Of a stretch of 64,000 nucleotides of DNA, positions 8,601 to 17,737 are shown piece after piece. Numbering within the stretch: the first letter of the stretch is position 1; each line of letters starts with the position of its first letter. Below the pieces are notes generated by a model that was given only the letters and a program-made list of their open reading frames with translations, searched no databases and was not told the origin of the DNA. The stretch spans positions 62,001 to 126,000 of the forward strand of contig CAMLCH010000002.1 in assembly GCA_946478525.1 (NCBI GenBank), read 5' to 3'. The stretch comes from Snodgrassella alvi_G. GTDB taxonomy: Bacteria > Pseudomonadota > Gammaproteobacteria > Burkholderiales > Neisseriaceae. Position numbers and translations under genes: made by a program.

Positions 8601-9614
8601 ATGCCAGAATTGTTCTATCCTGAACCCCAAGTTCCCCTGACTTCTACCGGTGTTTTATTACTTAATCTGGGCACACCAACAGCTCCTAAACCGCAAGCGG
8701 TCAAAGCTTATTTGCGAGAATTTTTATCAGATCAGAGAGTAGTAGAATTGCCGCGATGGTTATGGCAAACCATTTTACGGGGTATCGTATTACCAATACG
8801 CAGCGCTAAAAGTGCACATGCCTATAGCACAATCTGGCAGGAATCGGGTTCTCCACTACTTAGTGGCACACAGAAATTAACATCAGCTTTGGCAAAATCT
8901 CTGCCTGCGGACATTGTGACCCGATTTGCCATGACCTATGGTGAACCAAGTGTCCGTCTGGTTTTACAACAAATGAAACAGCAGGGTGTACAGCGACTGT
9001 TAGTCTTACCATTGTATCCGCAATATGCAGCTTCGAGTAGCGGTGCAGCACTGGATCAAGTGTGGCGCGTACTTTTAAAGCAGCGTACTCAAATGTCTGT
9101 GCACAGCATTACCAGTTTTTTTGATAATAAAAACTATATAAGAAAATTAGCGCAGCATATCGAAAACTACTGGCAAAAACATAATCGTGGTCAGTGTTTA
9201 ATCTTTAGTTTTCATGGCATCCCGCAGGCTCATCATACAGCTGGAGATAGCTATGTTCAGCAATGTACTTCTACTGTCCAATTATTGGTTGAAGAATTAA
9301 AATTAGCAAAAGATGAATATCGCATGGCTTTTCAAAGTCGTTTTGGTTATGCACCTTGGGTAGGACCCAATACTCAAGATTTATTTATGCAATTGCCAAA
9401 AGCAGGGATTCGCAAATTGGATGTGGTTTGTCCCGGATTTGTTATTGATTGTCTGGAAACCTTAGAAGAAATCAATATCCGTGGTCGCACAGATTTTCTG
9501 GCTCAGGGAGGGAAGGAGTTTAATTATATTCCCTGTATGAATGAAGAACATGAATGGGTAGCTATATTGGCTCCTTTAGTAGAAAAGCATTTACACAGTT
9601 GGTTGACTGAGTAA
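8601..9614 (+). CDS. hemH: Ferrochelatase
   Basis: Inserts Fe2+ into protoporphyrin IX, the last step of protoheme synthesis, at the cytosolic face of the inner membrane. The 337-aa length fits the bacterial family. Visible features are the N-terminal LLLNLGTPTAPKPQAVKAYL, the LPLYPQYAASSSGA loop around residue 136, and the metal-site histidine (H205) in FSFHGIPQ; the acidic partner lies in the C-terminal CPGFVIDCLETLEEI segment. Single gene with its own terminator right after the stop. The 294-base leader contains a G9 tract. A HemG-like enzyme for the preceding step is encoded at 42804. Confidence 0.97.
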   Translation: MPELFYPEPQVPLTSTGVLLLNLGTPTAPKPQAVKAYLREFLSDQRVVELPRWLWQTILRGIVLPIRSAKSAHAYSTIWQESGSPLLSGTQKLTSALAKSLPADIVTRFAMTYGEPSVRLVLQQMKQQGVQRLLVLPLYPQYAASSSGAALDQVWRVLLKQRTQMSVHSITSFFDNKNYIRKLAQHIENYWQKHNRGQCLIFSFHGIPQAHHTAGDSYVQQCTSTVQLLVEELKLAKDEYRMAFQSRFGYAPWVGPNTQDLFMQLPKAGIRKLDVVCPGFVIDCLETLEEINIRGRTDFLAQGGKEFNYIPCMNEEHEWVAILAPLVEKHLHSWLTE

Positions 9615-9624
9615 GTTTATAAAC

Positions 9625-9655
9625 AAAAACGCCATAAATTGTTATGGCGTTTTTT
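9625..9655. terminator. Bidirectional intrinsic terminator (hemH / trhP)
   Basis: AAAAACGCCATAA, loop ATTG, TTATGGCGTTTTTT; perfect stem between the convergent stops of hemH and trhP. Confidence 0.9.
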
Positions 9656-9659
9656 ACTA

Positions 9660-11030
9660 TTATACGGATTCAGATTGCGAAATTATGCGGGCGATTAAAG
9701 CGTGATCTTTACCTAACATCTGCGGTATTTTGACTTCTATACCATTGCCGGAGGCAACATTCACCGGATAACCTTTGCGAGTCATACTCTCCAGAGTAAT
9801 GACCTGATTACCGCTTGGATGTATGATTTCAAGTTGGTCACCGATAGAGAATTTATTTTTTACTTCTATAGTGGCCCAGCCAGCCTCATCAATAGCTATT
9901 ACCTTACCAACATATTGACTTTGTTTTGACAAAGAATGACCAGATAGATAATTCTGATATTCCTGTGTCTGATGACGTTCCAGAAAGCCCGTTGTATAGC
10001 CACGGTTAGCTAAGCCTTCCAATTCCGCCAGTAAAGAATAATCAAATGGTTTTCCAGCCACAGCATCATCAATGGCTCTTCTGTATACTTGAGCAGCTCG
10101 GGCAACGTAATAAACTGATTTAGTACGACCTTCCACTTTCAATGAATCCACACCTATAGCTGTTAATTTGGCGATTTGCTCGACTGCGCGAAGATCTTTA
10201 GAATTCATAATATAGGTGCCATGCTCATCTTCCATAATGGGCATCATATCCCCTGGTCGGTTAGCTTCTTCAATCAAATATACTTTGTTGGCCAATGGGT
10301 GGCGCTGTTGACCATTCAGACCTGTGAACGCCTCTTCATTGGCTTGCAGCTTGGCCTGTTCAAAATCAAAATCTGTCAAAACACTTACATCACCACTATC
10401 ACTATTGGTAGTATTGTGAACTTTATAATCCCAGCGACAGGCATTGGTGCATGTGCCTTGATTGGGATCACGGTGATTAAAATAGCCGGAGAGCAGACAA
10501 CGACCAGAATAAGCAATACATAATGCTCCGTGAACAAAAACTTCAAGTTCGATATCCGGACATTGTTGCCGAATTTCTGCAATTTCATTAATACTGAGTT
10601 CACGCGATAAAATAATGCGCTCAATACCAATACTCTGCCAGAACTGAACACCCCACACGTTCGTAGTGTTTGCCTGAACTGATAAATGAATTGGTATTTC
10701 TGGCCATTTTTCCCGCACTTTCATAATCAGTCCTGGATCTGCCATAATCAGCGCATCGGGGCGCATAGCAATAATTGGCTCCATATCGGCCAGATAGGTT
10801 TTTAGCTTGGCATTGTGCGGTAAAATATTGCTAGCCAGAAAAAATTTTTTGCCTCGAGCATGAGCTTCGCTGATTCCCTGTTCCAGTACAGGCAAATAAG
10901 CGAATTCATTATTGCGAGCACGCAGCGAGTAACGTGGCGTTCCCGCGTAAACGGCATCTGCGCCATAATCGAAGGCAGTGCGCATGCGTTCAAGTCCGCC
11001 TGCAGGCAATAATAATTCCGGTACTTTCAT
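9660..11030 (-). CDS. trhP: tRNA hydroxylation protein, peptidase U32 family (YegQ/TrhP)
   Basis: U32-family proteins of the YegQ branch promote the prephenate-dependent hydroxylation of U34 in tRNAs (5-hydroxyuridine, precursor of cmo5U/mcmo5U). The 456-aa length agrees. The N-terminus ELLLPAGGLERMRTAFDYGADAVY is the family hallmark, and the U32 core with EVFVHGALCIAYSGRCLLS lies near residues 160-180. Cysteines in the SGRC, GTCTNACRW region probably bind an Fe-S cluster. A C-terminal beta-rich domain (~370-456) completes it. ATG at 11030; divergent from recO across a 179-base gap containing the uptake-sequence-like inverted repeat. Confidence 0.92.
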   Translation of the reverse strand: MKVPELLLPAGGLERMRTAFDYGADAVYAGTPRYSLRARNNEFAYLPVLEQGISEAHARGKKFFLASNILPHNAKLKTYLADMEPIIAMRPDALIMADPGLIMKVREKWPEIPIHLSVQANTTNVWGVQFWQSIGIERIILSRELSINEIAEIRQQCPDIELEVFVHGALCIAYSGRCLLSGYFNHRDPNQGTCTNACRWDYKVHNTTNSDSGDVSVLTDFDFEQAKLQANEEAFTGLNGQQRHPLANKVYLIEEANRPGDMMPIMEDEHGTYIMNSKDLRAVEQIAKLTAIGVDSLKVEGRTKSVYYVARAAQVYRRAIDDAVAGKPFDYSLLAELEGLANRGYTTGFLERHQTQEYQNYLSGHSLSKQSQYVGKVIAIDEAGWATIEVKNKFSIGDQLEIIHPSGNQVITLESMTRKGYPVNVASGNGIEVKIPQMLGKDHALIARIISQSESV

Positions 11031-11062
11031 TTGTGTACAAACTTTCTTAAACGATTTAATGC

Positions 11063-11101
11063 TTTCAGGCAGCCGTTTAACGTATAAGCGGCTGCCTGAA
11101 A
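11063..11101. repeat. Inverted repeat matching a Simonsiella-type DNA uptake sequence
   Basis: Perfect 13-bp arms TTTCAGGCAGCCG / CGGCTGCCTGAAA separated by 13 bases. Each arm carries GGCTGCCTGAA, 11 of 12 bases of the AG-simDUS dialect. It lies in the divergent trhP-recO intergenic region, so it is not placed as a terminator for either gene. Confidence 0.75.
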
Positions 11102-11209
11102 ATAAATATTTAATATTTTTAAAATTATCCGCTTTTTCGTCGGGTGGGTCAATTATCCTGATATTAAAGGCTATAATAGTGCTGACTTAGCAGAAATTAA
11201 AACAACATC

Positions 11210-11941
11210 ATGTCCAATAATCGTATCAATCATCAGCCTGCTTTTTTATTGACTTCCAAACCCTGGAGTGAAAGCAGTCTGCAGATCGAGATTTTTTCAC
11301 GTGATTACGGTAAAGTCGTTATGCTTGCTCGCAGTGCACGCCGTCGTCAAAGTGAACTACGGGGAATATTGGTCCCTTTTATACCGTTAAGCCTATCTTG
11401 GTATGGTGCCAATGAATTAAAAACACTTCATCGGGCTGAGTGGATAGGTGGATGGCGCCAACCACAGAATCAGACTTTATTTAGTGCGCTATATGTAAAT
11501 GAATTGGTCCAGAAATTAACTGCACGGGAAGATAAAATGCCAGAAGTATATGAGGCTTTGTTTTCTGTGCACAAAAGTCTAGCTGAAGGAGTCGGATTGG
11601 CCGTATTGAGATATTTTGAGTGGAAATTATTGCGTATCTTAGGTGTAGCACCTGATATCAGCCAAGATGATTTTGGGCGAAAAATTATTGCGCAGCAACG
11701 CTATTGGTTGGGACCGGAACAGGCACCGATATTACTGCCAGAATGCCAGCAAAATATTTCTCAGTCCGGAATAATTGTTCATGGTTACACCTTAATGGCG
11801 CTAAATACTCAAACCCTTGCACAAACACCACAATGGCATACGGAAGCAATAAGACTAACGAGAATGTTACTTGATTATCGTTTGCCGGATGGTATAGCAA
11901 GTCGTCGAGTGCTGAAACAATTACAACAATACTCTGTCTAG
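11210..11941 (+). CDS. recO: DNA repair protein RecO
   Basis: Mediator of RecA loading in the RecFOR recombination pathway. The 243-aa length fits. The N-terminal OB fold is visible in AFLLTSKPWSESSLQIEIF and DYGKVVMLARSARRR (residues ~10-45); the helical C-terminal domain contains LLRILGVAPDI, with no CxxC zinc pair, as in many betaproteobacterial RecO. A TATAAT at 11172-11177 gives a likely -10 element. In Neisseria recO is followed by pdxJ; here nothing follows on the same strand for over 9 kb. Confidence 0.93.
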   Translation: MSNNRINHQPAFLLTSKPWSESSLQIEIFSRDYGKVVMLARSARRRQSELRGILVPFIPLSLSWYGANELKTLHRAEWIGGWRQPQNQTLFSALYVNELVQKLTAREDKMPEVYEALFSVHKSLAEGVGLAVLRYFEWKLLRILGVAPDISQDDFGRKIIAQQRYWLGPEQAPILLPECQQNISQSGIIVHGYTLMALNTQTLAQTPQWHTEAIRLTRMLLDYRLPDGIASRRVLKQLQQYSV

Positions 11942-12401
11942 TTATTTAAACCAAACTTTAATAATGCAAAAACAATTATATAAATAATATTATTTTCCTT
12001 TTATCGGCACAATATGTATAGCCAGCTATTTCAAAAACACCAATACAGAATATTTTTTATATCTGATAAATATTGATGTACAGAGAAAAATAAAATATAG
12101 GTAGGGTACATAGCTGGCAAAATTTTTTTTAAATTATCCCTTTAATGATATGAAAATAAGGTTTTTAAAATTTACTATTTAGACTTAGGTAAATATAAAT
12201 TACTATCAATAATTGAATAGATTGAAAAAAAATTCTTTGGGTTTACGGTTAATTTTATCACTATTTTGATAGCATGCAGTATCCAATAGTCTTTAAATGA
12301 TCTATTGTGTCAAATAGATCAGCATGTATACTATACATTTGCTTAAATAATTGTATGTATTTAAGATTTAATTTATAAAATGTTTGCTCTCGCCATAGAT
12401 A
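11942..12401. other. A/T-rich intergenic region downstream of recO
   Basis: About 460 bases with frequent stops in all frames, no convincing hairpin with U-run directly after recO, and no recognisable gene. Confidence 0.5.
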
Positions 12402-12530
12402 TCAATCTAAGTAACCATCGTCTTTAAATTTCTTTTCTTGCTTATAATCTTTAATGAGCAGATATATGATAAAGCCGGCTACACTTCCCACTGATATAAT
12501 CACCACCAAAAGAATCAAAAAATACAGCAT
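12402..12530 (-). CDS. Small single-span membrane protein (42 aa)
   Basis: Not recognised as a named family. The minus strand encodes a 42-residue product beginning MLYFLILLVVIISVGSV, a single hydrophobic span of about 22 residues, followed by a strongly charged tail (KDYKQEKKFKDDGYLD). The predicted topology is N-terminus out or in the membrane with a cytosolic basic/acidic tail. A GGGAG ribosome-binding site sits 9 bases before the ATG, which supports translation. It lies 88 bases downstream of the DUF4177-like gene on the same strand, so they may share a transcript. Small membrane proteins of this size often regulate larger partners, but no partner is evident. Confidence 0.6.
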   Translation of the reverse strand: MLYFLILLVVIISVGSVAGFIIYLLIKDYKQEKKFKDDGYLD

Positions 12531-12618
12531 TTATTCATACTCCCATTACTTACAAGATTTTGTAAAAATATATACCCTTTAATTATCAATATAGGATAAA
12601 AATGGAATAAAAGAAAAA

Positions 12619-12843
12619 TTATAAAACTGATTTTGATTCACGTTCCAAAATAACTAGAAAGGCTTCACGCTCCCAGAATAGCATCATTCGTCGCATTTCT
12701 CTCTCCATAGTTACGACTCGCCATCCTTGTTTAGCATTATGATTTAAAAATTTTGTAAACTTCACAGGATTGACTTTTGCTGAACCTAGAAAAAACGAAG
12801 ATAACATATCTTCTTGATATATAATTACTTTATATTCTTTCAT
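12619..12843 (-). CDS. DUF4177-like small protein (74 aa)
   Basis: A 74-aa cytosolic protein resembling DUF4177: an N-terminal strand MKEYKVIIYQED, a short helix with VNPVKFTKFLNHNAKQGWRVV and a final strand AFLVILERE. DUF4177 domains have a beta-alpha-beta shape and no known function. An AGGATGAG SD lies directly before the ATG. The gene is followed at 88 bases by the 42-aa membrane protein on the same strand. It is flanked by recO on the far side and the tRNA-Pro/ihfA block on the near side. Confidence 0.65.
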   Translation of the reverse strand: MKEYKVIIYQEDMLSSFFLGSAKVNPVKFTKFLNHNAKQGWRVVTMEREMRRMMLFWEREAFLVILERESKSVL

Positions 12844-13162
12844 CTACTCATCCTAATGATTAAAAATAAATCTTAAATTTGTTTAAATAATTATATATTA
12901 AATTATATTAATTAATGAAAGATTATTTACTTGCGATGGATCCAGTATATTTATTGGTATCAAAATTCTACAAAATTATTTTAATATTTATTAAAAATAT
13001 TAATTCTTTATTATAAAAAAGTATTTTGATAAATGCTCCCTTTATCTTAAATGCATCTTCACTTTATGAATAATTGCTTTTACTGAGAAGATTAATTAAA
13101 TTTAATTCTTATTTTATTATATTCTAATTAGAGTGGCAAAAATGAGGGTTAGAATTAAGCCT
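12844..13162. other. A/T-rich intergenic region
   Basis: Very A/T-rich (runs such as ATATTAAATTATATTAATTAAT), no open frame of note; probably carries the promoter of the two small genes to its left. Confidence 0.5.
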
Positions 13163-13190
13163 AAAAAAACAGCTATGTCTAGCTGTTTTT
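13163..13190 (-). terminator. Terminator of tRNA-Pro
   Basis: ACAGCTA, loop TGTC, TAGCTGT, with an A-tract at 13163-13169 (U-run on the minus strand). It lies ten bases past the tRNA CCA end. A T-run on the other side makes it potentially bidirectional. Confidence 0.8.
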
Positions 13191-13199
13191 ATAAAATTT

Positions 13200-13276
13200 T
13201 GGTCGGAGTGAAAGGATTCGAACCTTCGACCCCTTGCACCCCATGCAAGTGCGCTACCAGACTGCGCCACACTCCG
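13200..13276 (-). tRNA. tRNA-Pro (anticodon GGG)
   Basis: A 77-base tRNA with encoded CCA. Acceptor arms CGGAGTG / CACTCCG pair, the D arm is GCGC..GCGC with CTGGTA, the anticodon stem-loop CTTGC-ATGGGGT-GCAAG reads CCC/CCU, and the T arm has GGTTCGAATCC. Same loop as E. coli proL. It lies directly downstream of ihfA-merR. Confidence 0.95.
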
Positions 13277-13311
13277 ACTTTTTAGGGAAAAGGATTATAG
13301 AAGTAATCTCT

Positions 13312-13638
13312 TTACTTAGCAAGTGTATTATTCAGCTGATCGATCACTGACTGAATATGCTGGCGAGTTTCCACGGCATCTATGGCTGGATTGCCATACA
13401 TATCTCGTTCGTTACGAGTAAATGGATCAATGTATGGTATAAAGCTCCATCGCAGTTGGCGAACTTTTATTACATCACTGCGAGTGTAATGCTGACCACC
13501 ATAGCCAATTATGACGCCATTGGTATGTTGCCAGTGAATAAATTGTTCTTCACTGATATCTGCTAAACGGCATAATTCGTCTACAGTAAAATACCGTTTA
13601 GCTGGAATGGGTTCTAACCGATTAGGCTTTGTTTCCAT
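13312..13638 (-). CDS. MerR-like helix-turn-helix protein downstream of ihfA
   Basis: A 108-aa protein with a winged-helix start (RYFTVDELCRLADISEEQFIHW, residues ~17-38) of the MerR/excisionase type, then a Trp/Tyr-rich middle and a helical tail that could dimerise. There is no effector domain, so the ligand is unknown. The frame is open to TTG at 13650, but the ATG at 13638 gives the usual start and overlaps the ihfA stop by 17 bases, showing translational coupling. This ihfA-merR pairing recurs in Neisseriaceae. Target unknown. Confidence 0.75.
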   Translation of the reverse strand: METKPNRLEPIPAKRYFTVDELCRLADISEEQFIHWQHTNGVIIGYGGQHYTRSDVIKVRQLRWSFIPYIDPFTRNERDMYGNPAIDAVETRQHIQSVIDQLNNTLAK

Positions 13639-13924
13639 TATAGTGATCAACCATGCCTTTCAATTTTTGTGAAGCGTGGAATGTAACAACACGTCTGGCA
13701 GAAATAGGCACTTCTTCTCCGGTTTTAGGATTGCGTCCCGGACGTTGCGGTTTGTCGCGCAACTGAAAGTTGCCAAAACCTGAAATTTTAATGTGTTCAC
13801 CACGTTCTAATGTGCCACGAATTTCTTCAAAAAATAATTCTACAATTTCTTTAGCATCATGTTTGCTCATGCCGGCAACTTTTTCAACCAGCATATCTGC
13901 TAATTCAGCTTTGGTCAATGTCAT
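13622..13924 (-). CDS. ihfA: Integration host factor subunit alpha
   Basis: DNA-bending nucleoid protein that pairs with IhfB. The 100-aa length and sequence are typical: MTLTKAELADMLVEKV, the core ELFFEEIRGTLERGE, GFGNFQLRDK, and the DNA-contacting arm RPGRNPKTGEEVPI near residues 62-75. An in-frame ATG 15 bases upstream (13939) would add MKVTF, but the chosen start matches the family N-terminus. It lies 99 bases after pheT on the same strand, the same pheT-ihfA order as in enterics and Neisseria. Confidence 0.96.
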   Translation of the reverse strand: MTLTKAELADMLVEKVAGMSKHDAKEIVELFFEEIRGTLERGEHIKISGFGNFQLRDKPQRPGRNPKTGEEVPISARRVVTFHASQKLKGMVDHYNGNKA

Positions 13925-14023
13925 AAATGTTACTTTCATTAAAAATGCCGTATTATCTCTAATTTGATTTGTGTTTTCAAGCTTTTAATAATACAAATAA
14001 ATAAATTATTACTATGTTAATAT

Positions 14024-16381
14024 TCAGTTGCGTAGTTCTGCTCCAATTTGTTTAGCAAAATCAATTATTTCTGTTACGATTTTATCAACTTCTTCATCTG
14101 TGAGTGTCTGTCCAAGGCTTTGTAAAATAATTTTTACTGCCAGACTTTTCTTACCTTCTGCTACTCCCTGACCGCGATATACATCAAACAAGGCAATTTC
14201 CTGAATGGCAGGATGATCGATTTTGGCCAGTGTATTAAGCAATTGCTGAGCAGTTACTTGTTCGTCAATTATAAAGGCTAGATCGCGGCGCACAGGTTGA
14301 AATTTAGAAACTGGTTGGTAAATAATTTTACTTTGGTTTAATGCAGCAGCTAAATTTAACTCAAATAGTAATGGAGATTGAGGTAAATCATATTTTTGAG
14401 TCCAGCGTGGATGTAATTCTCCCAGTACACCAATTACTTGATCGTTATGCACAATCTCAGCGGTTCTGCCGGGGTGTAATGCTGGATGCTGTGCGGCACG
14501 GAAGGTAAGCTGTTGCATGCCTAATAATGCCAGTACATCATTTTTAACATCATAAAAATCTACAGTGCGGTTTGTTTCGCCCCATTGTTCTGGAGTGGCT
14601 GATCCGTAGGCCAGACCAGCAATTTTATTGGTTTGTAGGTATTCTGCATCACGCTGATGAAACACTCGTGCAACTTCAAAAATTCTGACACGATTTTGTT
14701 TACGATTGAGATTATTATGTAATATTTCAATCAATCCACCGAAAAGAGTGGAACGCATAACGCTTAAATGGCTGGCAATTGGGTTCTTAAGGCGAATAGG
14801 GTTCTGGTTACCGGCTAAATCGTGTTCCCAAGCTTCTTCAACAAAGGCATAGCTGACCACTTCTTGATATCCATGGTTAGCAAGCTGGTGATAAATACTA
14901 AACAATGGTTTTTTGTTTTCGGGTAAGGCAACCATTGATAGTTTTCCGTTAGTATGGTCGTCAGGAATATTTTCATAGCCATATACTCGACCAATTTCTT
15001 CAATCAGATCAGCTTCAATTTGGATATCAAAACGGAAACTGGGAGGGGTGATGATAAAGCCATCGTCACAAGCTTGGGGCTCGAGTCCAAGATGTTGCAA
15101 TATAATATTAATATTATTTGCTGAAATGCTTACTCCAAGCACTTTTTCTACTCTGCTGGTTCGAACTTTTACCTGCTTAGTGGTTGGCAGATTACCGTTA
15201 ACTTCATTGACACGTCCTATGCTGCCATTACAAATTTCTTTGATTAAGGCAGTGGCACGTTCTATGGCCTGATGCTGTAGGTTAAAGTCGACACCACGCT
15301 CGAATCGGAATGATGAATCAGAGCCGAAACCATACTGTCGTGATTTACCGGCAATTATTTCAGGAGTAAACCAAGCACTTTCAATGACAACATTACAAGT
15401 ATTTTCATCAACGGCACTACTGCTACCGCCCATTAAGCCAGCAATACTTAACACTTTTTCTTCATCGGCTACCACTAAGGTATTGCTTGCTAAGGTAACA
15501 GTTTTATCATTTAAACAAGCTAAAATTTCTCCATCTTTAGCCCGTCTCACAATCAGATCGCCGTTAAGTTTATCGGCATCAAACATGTGTAGTGGTTGCC
15601 CCAGTTCAAGCATGACGTAGTTGCCAATATCCACCAGAGGGTTAATGCTACGCAGTCCGCTGCGTTCCAGATGCTGTTTCAACCACATCGGTGTGGTGGC
15701 CTGAGTATTAATATTTTGGATTACTCTGGTTAAAAAGCGTCCGCAATCTTCCGGTGCTTGTAATTGTACTGGTTGGATGGTGTCTGTTTCAGCTTCAATA
15801 GTAGGAATATCAGGAAGGGATAAATTGGTTTGGGTTAAGGCGCCTACTTCACGAGCTATACCTTTGATGCTAAGACAGTCTGCACGATTAGGGGTAATCT
15901 TTAAGGTGTGTAGATGGTCATCTAGTTGTAAATAATCGCGAATATTTTTTCCAACGGGAGCATCATTGGGTAATATAAGCAGACCATTAACCTGATCGAT
16001 CAAACCAAGTTCTTTAGCTGAACACAGCATCCCATTGGATTCTTGACCACGCATTTTCGTGGGTTTTATTTTAAAGTTACCTGGTAAGACCGCGCCCGCA
16101 AGTGCACAAGGAACTTTAATGCCGACCTGTACGTTGGGTGCACCACAAACTATCTGTATCAACTCACCTGTTCCGGCATCTATCTGGGTAATGTTAAGGC
16201 GATCAGCATCAGGATGTTTCTGTACTGATTTAACTTCAGCTACCACCACACCTGTAAAGGGTGGAGCTGCCAGCTCAGTTTTTTCTACTTCCAAACCAGC
16301 CATGGTCAGAGTATGCGCCAATTGCTCAGATGATAGCTGGGGATTTACCCATGAGTATAACCATTGTTGAGAAAATTGCAT
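14024..16381 (-). CDS. pheT: Phenylalanyl-tRNA synthetase beta subunit
   Basis: Large subunit of the (alpha-beta)2 enzyme charging tRNA-Phe. The 785-aa length matches. Order of domains: N-terminal EMAP/tRNA-binding fold (VVVAEVKSVQKHPDADRLN, ~45-65), B3/B4 editing region (~210-380, ending FGSDSSFRFERGVD), B5 DNA-binding-like domain (~400-475), class II core-like region (IGRVYGYENIP onward), and C-terminal FDX-ACB domain (PVSKFQPVRRDLAFI to the end). It follows pheS on the minus strand, but with an unusual 302-base gap. Essential, and no frame problems are seen. Confidence 0.97.
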   Translation of the reverse strand: MQFSQQWLYSWVNPQLSSEQLAHTLTMAGLEVEKTELAAPPFTGVVVAEVKSVQKHPDADRLNITQIDAGTGELIQIVCGAPNVQVGIKVPCALAGAVLPGNFKIKPTKMRGQESNGMLCSAKELGLIDQVNGLLILPNDAPVGKNIRDYLQLDDHLHTLKITPNRADCLSIKGIAREVGALTQTNLSLPDIPTIEAETDTIQPVQLQAPEDCGRFLTRVIQNINTQATTPMWLKQHLERSGLRSINPLVDIGNYVMLELGQPLHMFDADKLNGDLIVRRAKDGEILACLNDKTVTLASNTLVVADEEKVLSIAGLMGGSSSAVDENTCNVVIESAWFTPEIIAGKSRQYGFGSDSSFRFERGVDFNLQHQAIERATALIKEICNGSIGRVNEVNGNLPTTKQVKVRTSRVEKVLGVSISANNINIILQHLGLEPQACDDGFIITPPSFRFDIQIEADLIEEIGRVYGYENIPDDHTNGKLSMVALPENKKPLFSIYHQLANHGYQEVVSYAFVEEAWEHDLAGNQNPIRLKNPIASHLSVMRSTLFGGLIEILHNNLNRKQNRVRIFEVARVFHQRDAEYLQTNKIAGLAYGSATPEQWGETNRTVDFYDVKNDVLALLGMQQLTFRAAQHPALHPGRTAEIVHNDQVIGVLGELHPRWTQKYDLPQSPLLFELNLAAALNQSKIIYQPVSKFQPVRRDLAFIIDEQVTAQQLLNTLAKIDHPAIQEIALFDVYRGQGVAEGKKSLAVKIILQSLGQTLTDEEVDKIVTEIIDFAKQIGAELRN

Positions 16382-16683
16382 GTCGCTTCCAATATATTTT
16401 GTTTAGTTTGCACAAAAGGCGAGTGGTGAGTACAGATTAATAGTAGCTTGATGAATTACTCTCGCGATTTGTCAGTATTTGTGCTTTGCGTTTAAATAAA
16501 TTGCTGATTATATTTAATAAATAATCAAATTTTACTTATGTTGCTATCTCGGGTGAGATAGCTAGTATAAATTTATGCTGTTGGCGATTTAAGTTTTTCA
16601 GATAATTGAAATAACATATATTTCTATACAAATATGTTGCAGTTATCTGTAATAAGCTTAAAGCAGATAAGATTGTTAATAAA
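16382..16683. other. 302-base pheS-pheT spacer with a perfect hairpin
   Basis: No open frame. An 8-bp perfect stem GCTATCTC / GAGATAGC with GGGT loop lies at 16543-16562, without a U-run. pheS and pheT are normally nearly contiguous, so this spacer is unusual; a separate promoter or a processing site for pheT could lie here. Confidence 0.5.
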
Positions 16684-17673
16684 TTAATCTTGAAATTGTC
16701 TTAAAAAATTCAGATCGTTATCAAAGAATAGACGTAAATCATTTATCCCGTAGCGTAGCATAGCGAAACGATCTAAACCAATTCCAAAGGCAAATCCTGT
16801 GTATTTTTCTGGATCGATATTAACGTTTTTCAATACATTGGGATGAACCATGCCACAGCCGCCTACCTCTAACCAGCCATTTTCACCCATAATATCTATT
16901 TCTGCAGATGGCTCGGTGAAGGGAAAAAACGATGGTCGGAAACGAACTTTTAAATCATCACGTTCAAAAAAACGACGGATAAAGTCAGTAAATATGGCTT
17001 TCAGATCAGCCATTGTTACGCCTTCTTCAAGCCATAGACCTTCAGCCTGATGAAACATGGGTGAGTGAGTTGCATCAGAATCAACCCGATATACTCGTCC
17101 CGGTGCAATAATGCGAATGGGGGGCTCTTTTTTATCCAGCATATAACGTACTTGAATAGGCGAAGTATGCGTGCGCAGTACATCACCGTTTTCAACGTAA
17201 AAAGTATCCTGCATGGCACGAGCCGGATGGTTTGGAGGGATATTTAGTGCCTGAAAATTATGAAAATCATCTTCAATTTCAGGGCCATCCGCAACGGTGA
17301 AACCCATGCTGTGAAACAATTCGACAATGCGTTGTAGCGTTAATGTCACCGGATGTAGCCCTCCGGTACTTTGTCCACGTCCTGGCAGAGTGACATCTAG
17401 AGCCTCTGCTGCAAGTTGTTGTTCCAGTTTGGCTTCATTTAATGCATCACGTTTATTGTTGTAAGTTGCCTGAAATTGGTTTTTGCATTCGTTGATATGC
17501 GCACCGATGGTTTTACGTTCTTCAGGCGACATTTGCCCTAAAGTTTTCAACAAGGCATTTAATTCACCTGCTTTGCCTAGATAGCGTGCTTTAACCAGTT
17601 CCAGAGCGGGTAAATCTACAGCCGAATTAATGGCAGCGATGCCTTCGGCAACGATGCGGTTGGCGTTTTCCAT
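16684..17673 (-). CDS. pheS: Phenylalanyl-tRNA synthetase alpha subunit
   Basis: Catalytic class II subunit; with PheT it forms Phe-tRNA(Phe). The 329-aa length is standard. An N-terminal coiled coil (~1-90) is followed by class II motif 1 (VADGPEIEDDFHNFQALNIP), motif 2 with FHQAEGLWLEEGVTMADLK, the acceptor site KVRFRPSFFPFTEPSAEID and motif 3 (GFAFGIGLDRFAMLRYGI). The residue at the A294-equivalent position is within this motif 3 and appears as alanine (FAFG..). It lies 284 bases after rplT behind a terminator, with a TATAAT -10 (minus, 17732-17737). Confidence 0.97.
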   Translation of the reverse strand: MENANRIVAEGIAAINSAVDLPALELVKARYLGKAGELNALLKTLGQMSPEERKTIGAHINECKNQFQATYNNKRDALNEAKLEQQLAAEALDVTLPGRGQSTGGLHPVTLTLQRIVELFHSMGFTVADGPEIEDDFHNFQALNIPPNHPARAMQDTFYVENGDVLRTHTSPIQVRYMLDKKEPPIRIIAPGRVYRVDSDATHSPMFHQAEGLWLEEGVTMADLKAIFTDFIRRFFERDDLKVRFRPSFFPFTEPSAEIDIMGENGWLEVGGCGMVHPNVLKNVNIDPEKYTGFAFGIGLDRFAMLRYGINDLRLFFDNDLNFLRQFQD

Positions 17674-17731
17674 AACTTTATATCTTTACTTTACTTTTTT
17701 ATATTCAAACAATAAAACATTACCTGAGCTG

Positions 17732-17737
17732 ATTATA
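17732..17737 (-). promoter_or_regulatory. Likely -10 element of pheS
   Basis: Minus strand TATAAT within AAGTATAATC, 59 bases upstream of the pheS ATG and past the rplT terminator, so it can start an independent pheS transcript. No good -35 at 16-18 bases. Confidence 0.4.

Noticed and set aside
10176..10651. Open frames on the opposite strand and shifted frame inside trhP
   Set aside because: They are shadows of the conserved trhP frame.
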